The position numbers were made by a program, and so were the translations under genes. Below the pieces are notes generated by a model, which worked only from the letters and a program-made list of their open reading frames with translations, was not told where the DNA came from and did not search any database. Source: a bacterium (GTDB taxonomy: Bacteria > Orphanbacterota > Orphanbacteria > Orphanbacterales > Orphanbacteraceae). From it: a stretch of DNA of 64,000 bases. Of this stretch, positions 59,977 through 64,000 are shown in pieces (the first letter of the stretch is position 1; each line of letters begins with the position of its first letter). The stretch lies in the NCBI GenBank assembly GCA_025782575.1, contig JALGYY010000035.1:270670-334669 (forward strand), given 5' to 3'.

Positions 59977-61763
59977 TGACCGGCAAGATCCACGTTCTCC
60001 CCGAGCATGTGGCCAATCGGATTGCAGCGGGCGAAGTAGTGGAACGGCCCGCATCGGTCGCCAAAGAGCTGATCGAAAATGCTCTCGATGCAGGAGCGAA
60101 AGAGATCGAGGTCGCGATCGAGGAGAGCGGGCTGCGCTCGATCCTGATCGCTGACAACGGTGCAGGCATGTCAGAGCAGGATGCCCCCATTGCGTTCGAG
60201 CGGCATGCGACCAGCAAGATCGAGTCCGCAGAAGAGCTCGAAAGAGTGGGTACGTTCGGCTTCCGGGGAGAGGCGCTCCCGAGTATCGCATCTGTCTCCC
60301 AGATTGAAATGGTAACGGCGGACAATGAAGGGACCGGATTACGGATCACGCTCCGGGCAGGCGAAATCGAATCACAGGAGCCGGCGCCCCGCACACACGG
60401 CACAACCATCGTGGTGCGAAACCTGTTCTTCAACACTCCGGCCAGACGAAACTTCTTGAAGAGTGATCGAGCCGAAGAGCGCCGACTGCGCCGCGTGGTG
60501 ATCGCCCATGCCTTCGCCGATCTGAATGTATCGTTCCGGTATGTCAGGGGAGGGGAGGAGATCTTCCATGCGCCGGCAGGCGAGTCGCTCCAGGCGCGGG
60601 TAAGTCGCATTCTGGGCGCGCGGATCGGGGATACACTGGTGGAAGTTTCGGGGAGTGAACAGGGCCCATCCGTAGCCGGGCTCGTCTCTAACATCGATTC
60701 GACCCATGCCAATCGGAACTATCAGTACTTTACGGTGAACCGCCGCCCGGTGGAGCAGTCTCTCCTCACACAGGCCGTTACGGTCGCCTATCGGGACCTG
60801 CTCGCGCCCCGCCGGTTTCCCGCGGTATTTCTTTCACTTTCTATCGATGCGTCCTATGTGGATGTCAATATTCATCCCACAAAGAGAGAGGTGCGGTTCG
60901 CTCCCGAACGGGCCGTGTTCAGCGCGGTCCAGGCTTCCGTGCGGAGAGCCATTCGATCCGAAAAGAGTCTCCCCTCTTTCTGGCCGCAACGAGGAGGGGC
61001 GACGACGACTTTGTCGCCCGGTTCGCCCCGGGTTGAACCGGGTCCTCCCGGATTGCCTCTATCAGGCCCTGCAGAATGGACCTATTCCGATCCCCATCAC
61101 CCCGAATCGCGCCAGGGGGAGTCGCCGAAAACAGAAGCGCCTGATACCGTAGCGGAAGGGGATGTGGTCGCCCCGGAGAGTTGGATCCACCGGGTCGACC
61201 TCGGAAATGTTCGCCAGCTGGGGAACACGTTCCTGGTCGCTACCGGGCGGGACGGGATCGTCGTCGTTGATCAGCATACCGCCCATGAGCGCATCCTGTT
61301 CGAAGAGACGATCGATCGGATCGAACGCTCCCCGGGCGATTCGCAGCAACTTCTTTTTCCCGAAACGGTTGAAGTCGATCCTGAACTTCTGACGATCGCC
61401 GAAGAATACGAAGACCCTCTCGAAAAGAGCGGCTTTCGTGTGCGGCCGATCGGCCCGCGTGCGTTGCTGCTCGAAGGTGTGCCGGCGGGGATCCGCGAGG
61501 GGGACCCGGCCGGCTTTCTCCGCGAATTCCTGGAGCAGCTCGTCAGGGAGTCAGGCGATGAGAAGTCCCGCAGCCGTCGAGTGGCCGCATCGATCGCGTG
61601 CCATGGCGCTGTACGGGCCGGCGATTCCTTGAACCCGGAAGAGAGCCGCGCCCTGCTCGAGCGGCTCCTTCATTGCGACCAACCACTTCGATGTCCCCAT
61701 GGCAGGCCGACGTTTCTGTCTATCTCGCTGGACGAGATCGCGCGCCGATTCCTGCGCACCTGA
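59973..61763 (+). CDS. mutL: DNA mismatch repair protein MutL (endonuclease-type signature)
   Basis: A 596-residue GHKL ATPase: ASVAKELIENALDAGA (motif I), DNGAGM (motif II) and GFRGEALPSI (motif III). The C-terminal part has the metal-dependent endonuclease motif DQHTAHERILFE (Asp433, Glu439, Glu444), ACHGAVR near 542 and CPHGRP near 573. These are the signatures of nicking MutL proteins of bacteria that lack MutH. The ATG overlaps the mutS stop; its stop overlaps the miaA start by 1 nt. Confidence 0.97.
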   Translation: MMTGKIHVLPEHVANRIAAGEVVERPASVAKELIENALDAGAKEIEVAIEESGLRSILIADNGAGMSEQDAPIAFERHATSKIESAEELERVGTFGFRGEALPSIASVSQIEMVTADNEGTGLRITLRAGEIESQEPAPRTHGTTIVVRNLFFNTPARRNFLKSDRAEERRLRRVVIAHAFADLNVSFRYVRGGEEIFHAPAGESLQARVSRILGARIGDTLVEVSGSEQGPSVAGLVSNIDSTHANRNYQYFTVNRRPVEQSLLTQAVTVAYRDLLAPRRFPAVFLSLSIDASYVDVNIHPTKREVRFAPERAVFSAVQASVRRAIRSEKSLPSFWPQRGGATTTLSPGSPRVEPGPPGLPLSGPAEWTYSDPHHPESRQGESPKTEAPDTVAEGDVVAPESWIHRVDLGNVRQLGNTFLVATGRDGIVVVDQHTAHERILFEETIDRIERSPGDSQQLLFPETVEVDPELLTIAEEYEDPLEKSGFRVRPIGPRALLLEGVPAGIREGDPAGFLREFLEQLVRESGDEKSRSRRVAASIACHGAVRAGDSLNPEESRALLERLLHCDQPLRCPHGRPTFLSISLDEIARRFLRT

Positions 61764-62674
61764 TGGCGACCCTTCTCGTCCTGGTCGGACCGACTGCATC
61801 CGGCAAAACGGGCGTGGCCATCGAACTCGCCCGCGCCCTCGGAGGCGAGATCATCTCGGCCGATGCGAGACAGGTCTATCGCCGGCTTGATATCGGCACC
61901 GCCAAACCTGACTCGGAAGATCGGGCGGCCGCCCCCCATCATCTGATTGATTTCGTGGATCCTCACGATCGTTACGATGTCGCCCGCTTCGCCCGTGAAG
62001 CGGGGGAAACGATCGACGACATCCGTAAGAGGGGAGGAGTGCCGATCGTTGCGGGGGGAGCGGGCCTCTATATCCGTGCCCTTCTTCGCGGCCTCGACGT
62101 TACCGTCGGGAGGGACGACCGCTTGAGAGAGGAGCTGAAGAGTCGCATGGAGCAGGTGGGGACAGCGGCGCTTCACGATCAGCTTCGCAAGGTCGATCCT
62201 GATTCGGCGACGACGATTCACCCGAATGACGGGATCCGCATCGTCCGCGCGCTCGAAGTGTTTGAGCTGACCGGAGTGCCGCAAAGCGCTCATCATCGAT
62301 CCAGAGGGAAGCCGCGATACGAGGCCTACCTGGCAGGAATCGATCATGATCGTGAGAACCTCTACAACCGAATTGACAGTCGATTCGATCAGATGATGGC
62401 TGACGGTTTTCTCACCGAGGTAGAGCGCCTTCTCGGAGACGGCCTCTCTCCCGATCTCTCCTGCTTTCGTTCGCCCGGTTATCGCGAGCTGATCGCACAC
62501 ATACGGGAAGAGCTTCCCCTTGATGAAGCAGTGGCACTCGGCAAACGAATGCACAGGCGGTACGCCAAACGACAGATGACATGGTTTCGAAAAGAAAATG
62601 TGAGCTGGTTCGATTCGGCCGAGCCGGCTTCAATGGCCGCCCGGATCATCGATTGCGGAGTCTCCTTTTCTTGA
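61763..62674 (+). CDS. miaA: tRNA dimethylallyltransferase
   Basis: MiaA (303 residues) adds a dimethylallyl group to A37 of tRNAs reading UNN codons. It has the P-loop GPTASGKT near the N terminus, SADARQVYRRLDIGTAKP, HHLIDFVDP, GGAGLYIRALL and the later HPNDGIRIVRALEVFELTG. I chose the ATG at 61763, which overlaps the mutL stop (TGATG); an in-frame extension to 61598 lies inside mutL and has no similarity. The mutS-mutL-miaA order is common in bacteria. Confidence 0.97.
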   Translation: MATLLVLVGPTASGKTGVAIELARALGGEIISADARQVYRRLDIGTAKPDSEDRAAAPHHLIDFVDPHDRYDVARFAREAGETIDDIRKRGGVPIVAGGAGLYIRALLRGLDVTVGRDDRLREELKSRMEQVGTAALHDQLRKVDPDSATTIHPNDGIRIVRALEVFELTGVPQSAHHRSRGKPRYEAYLAGIDHDRENLYNRIDSRFDQMMADGFLTEVERLLGDGLSPDLSCFRSPGYRELIAHIREELPLDEAVALGKRMHRRYAKRQMTWFRKENVSWFDSAEPASMAARIIDCGVSFS

Positions 62675-62700
62675 CTTCCCGCCGTCCGCGCGGCTATCGT
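62671..62700 (+). promoter_or_regulatory. Possible promoter for tRNA-Gly (CCC)
   Basis: TTGACT (62671-62676), 18 nt spacer, TATCGT (62695-62700), ending 16 nt before the mature tRNA 5' end. The first three bases overlap the miaA stop region. The -10 is imperfect. Confidence 0.45.
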
Positions 62701-62716
62701 CGTCCCTCTTAGACGA

Positions 62717-62792
62717 GCGGGCATAGCTCAGTTGGTAGAGCACCAGCTTCCCAAGCTGGGGGTCGCGGGTTCGAGTCCCGTTGCCCGCTCCA
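62717..62792 (+). tRNA. tRNA-Gly (CCC)
   Basis: Acceptor GCGGGCA pairs with TGCCCGC; D-arm GCTC/GAGC; anticodon loop TTCCCAA gives anticodon CCC; T-arm GCGGG TTCGAGT CCCGT; discriminator T with encoded CCA. It lies between miaA and der. Confidence 0.97.
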
Positions 62793-62811
62793 TTTGAACG
62801 GGGATCATTCA

Positions 62812-62918
62812 ATCTTCACATCCAGGGAATGAAGATCGCCCCACCACCGACGGCTAGTTCAGCGGCCGGACCGCTAACTCCAGTTTGTCCTTGACTCTAA
62901 ACCCGATGTCCTTAGAGT
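62812..62918 (+). repeat. Cluster of three inverted repeats upstream of der
   Basis: ATCTTCA (62812-62818) matches TGAAGAT (62830-62836). AGTT-c-AGCGG (62856-62865) pairs with CCGCTAACT (62871-62879). ACTCTAA (62894-62900) matches TTAGAGT (62912-62918). None has a clear T-tract. The last one overlaps a weak TTGACT...TAGAGT promoter-like pair (16 nt spacer) and could be an operator for der. The 160-nt gap holds nothing else recognisable. Confidence 0.35.
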
Positions 62919-62952
62919 TTAATCGAACCTACTTCCAGGAGATTCTCAGGCA

Positions 62953-64000
62953 ATGCATGTTCCAATGGTGGTTATTGTGGGCCGCCCCAACGTGGGAAAA
63001 TCTACACTTTTCAACCGGATCATCGGCGAAAGACGGGCCGTCGTGTCGGAGACGGCGAAAACTACGCGCGACAGAAATTACGGCGAGTTCGAGTGGAACG
63101 GCCGCAAGGTTCTTCTTGTCGATACGGGGGGATTCCTCCCGGAGCGGGAAAAGGACCGTATGGATCGATTGGTTGTGGAGCAGATCCGAGCCGCCGTCAC
63201 CGAAGCGGACCTCGTGCTGTTCATGGTGGACGGCCAGACCGGCCCGATCGCATCGGATATCGAAACGGCCCAGAGCCTGCGCCGGGGAATGGGCCGCATA
63301 CTTCTGGTGGCCAACAAGATCGACAACGAAAAAATCGGTGAGTCTCTATATGAATTCATGGAACTCGGCATGGGAGAACCAGCGGGAATCTCGGCGAGTC
63401 ACGGTCGCGGGATCGGTGATCTGCTCGATCGGACTATTGAAGCCCTTCCGGCTAAAGGGAGTCGGAAGAAACTGGAGGAAGGCCTGCGGATCGGCATCAT
63501 CGGCAGACCGAACGTGGGGAAGTCGTCCCTTGTGAACGCTTATGTGGGTCGGGAGCAGATGATCGTGAGCGACATCCCCGGTACTACAAGGGATGCTATC
63601 GATACGCCGATCGGCTGGAAGAATCAGAGGATCACGCTGATCGATACGGCCGGCCTCAAGCGCCGGTCCCGCGTAAAGGAGGACATCGACTATTACGCCT
63701 CGCTCCGGGCGATTCGTACGATCGATCGGAGCGACATCATCTTCCTGATGCTCGACGCGAGCGTGCCGTTTTCGAACCAGGATGCGCGGATCGCATCGAT
63801 GGCCGAGCAGGCAGGCAAGGGTGTCGTCGTCCTGCTGAACAAGACCGATCTCGATCTGGATCACCCGGTGGAAGAACTGAAGACACGGGTGGGAGAGAAG
63901 TTGCCGTTTCTTCGTTTCGCCCCTGTCGTATCAATCTCGGCTGAGACAAAAAAGGGAATCGGGAAGGCGCTCGACAAGGCGATCGAGGTCGAGGCGACCA
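62953..64000 (+). CDS. der: GTPase Der (EngA), 3' end off window
   Basis: Der is the tandem-GTPase assembly factor of the 50S ribosomal subunit. The frame starting ATG at 62953 is open to the right edge (349 codons). G domain 1 has GRPNVGKST (10-18), DTGGF and NKID. G domain 2 has GRPNVGKSS near 184, SDIPGTTRDAIDTP, DTAGL and NKTD. The KH-like C terminus is beyond the window. AGGAG lies 12 nt upstream with AGG at 5 nt. A conflicting frame at 62885-63535 is a shadow. Confidence 0.97.
   Translation, partial: MHVPMVVIVGRPNVGKSTLFNRIIGERRAVVSETAKTTRDRNYGEFEWNGRKVLLVDTGGFLPEREKDRMDRLVVEQIRAAVTEADLVLFMVDGQTGPIASDIETAQSLRRGMGRILLVANKIDNEKIGESLYEFMELGMGEPAGISASHGRGIGDLLDRTIEALPAKGSRKKLEEGLRIGIIGRPNVGKSSLVNAYVGREQMIVSDIPGTTRDAIDTPIGWKNQRITLIDTAGLKRRSRVKEDIDYYASLRAIRTIDRSDIIFLMLDASVPFSNQDARIASMAEQAGKGVVVLLNKTDLDLDHPVEELKTRVGEKLPFLRFAPVVSISAETKKGIGKALDKAIEVEAT

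Noticed and set aside
62885-63535. A 216-codon + frame at the start of der
   Set aside because: The frame from 62953 contains both GTPase domains with all G motifs; the other is shadow coding.
1-64000. CRISPR arrays, insertion sequences, phage or integrase genes
   Set aside because: No repeat-spacer arrays, transposase or integrase frames were seen in the window; base composition looks even across it by eye.

Overview
This GC-rich, gene-dense window comes from a diderm (Gram-negative-type) bacterium. It carries lipid A/Kdo genes (lpxB, waaA, lpxK), an MsbA-like flippase, heptosyltransferase-like enzymes, LapA/LapB-like proteins and a Wza-type export lipoprotein. It also encodes a PorV-like outer-membrane protein, the alternate (Bacteroidetes-type) GlmU-like protein, the bacillithiol enzymes BshA and BshC, and a Minf_1886-family protein. 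That mix points to the FCB-superphylum neighbourhood or a related uncultured phylum (Eisenbacteria, Latescibacteria, Zixibacteria and similar). This is inference from gene content; no rRNA or other definitive marker is present.

Region by region: 1-8.5 kb is a tightly packed + strand run: a partial methyltransferase, lpxB, a DUF374 acyltransferase, waaA, lpxK, nadB, the AmmeMemoRadiSam B and A proteins, and a SAM hydrolase-type enzyme. 8.5-18 kb holds bshC, bshA, a small conserved gene, an LPS core/transport block (GT9, msbA, GT9, gmhB), a DUF3108 protein and a deoxyhypusine-synthase-like protein. 18-25.7 kb is on the - strand: rfbC, a fused homocysteine methyltransferase/methylenetetrahydrofolate reductase, metH, rfbA and rfbB, read in that order from one promoter.

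25.7-26.2 kb is a roughly 510 bp divergent control region. It has two strong sigma70-type promoters back to back and a textbook intrinsic terminator just ahead of the first gene of the + operon, so it is a candidate attenuator. 26.2-52 kb is a large surface-polysaccharide locus. It holds two initiating sugar-phosphate transferases, export/chain-length/kinase-like genes, a flippase, an O-antigen ligase/polymerase, four other glycosyltransferases (two GT2, and GT4 enzymes), an aminotransferase and a Gfo/Idh oxidoreductase. It also has two alkaline-phosphatase-superfamily proteins, an orphan nucleotidyltransferase, and two large paralogous membrane proteins flanking the O-antigen ligase.

52-64 kb carries three clustered tRNA genes (Gly, Cys, Leu), the alternate GlmU-like gene, a PorV-like protein, lapA/lapB-like genes, a SPOR protein, mutS-mutL-miaA, a fourth tRNA (Gly) and the start of der, which runs off the window.

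Together the genes describe an envelope-building region: lipid A and core assembly, nucleotide-sugar supply (dTDP-rhamnose branch, amino-sugar branch), polymer assembly and export. Housekeeping genes for NAD, bacillithiol, methionine, tRNA modification and mismatch repair are interleaved. The most interesting candidates are the attenuator-controlled polysaccharide locus and, inside it, the two GT2 genes with two GT-C-like membrane proteins, which look like a lipid-linked-sugar glycan modification module.
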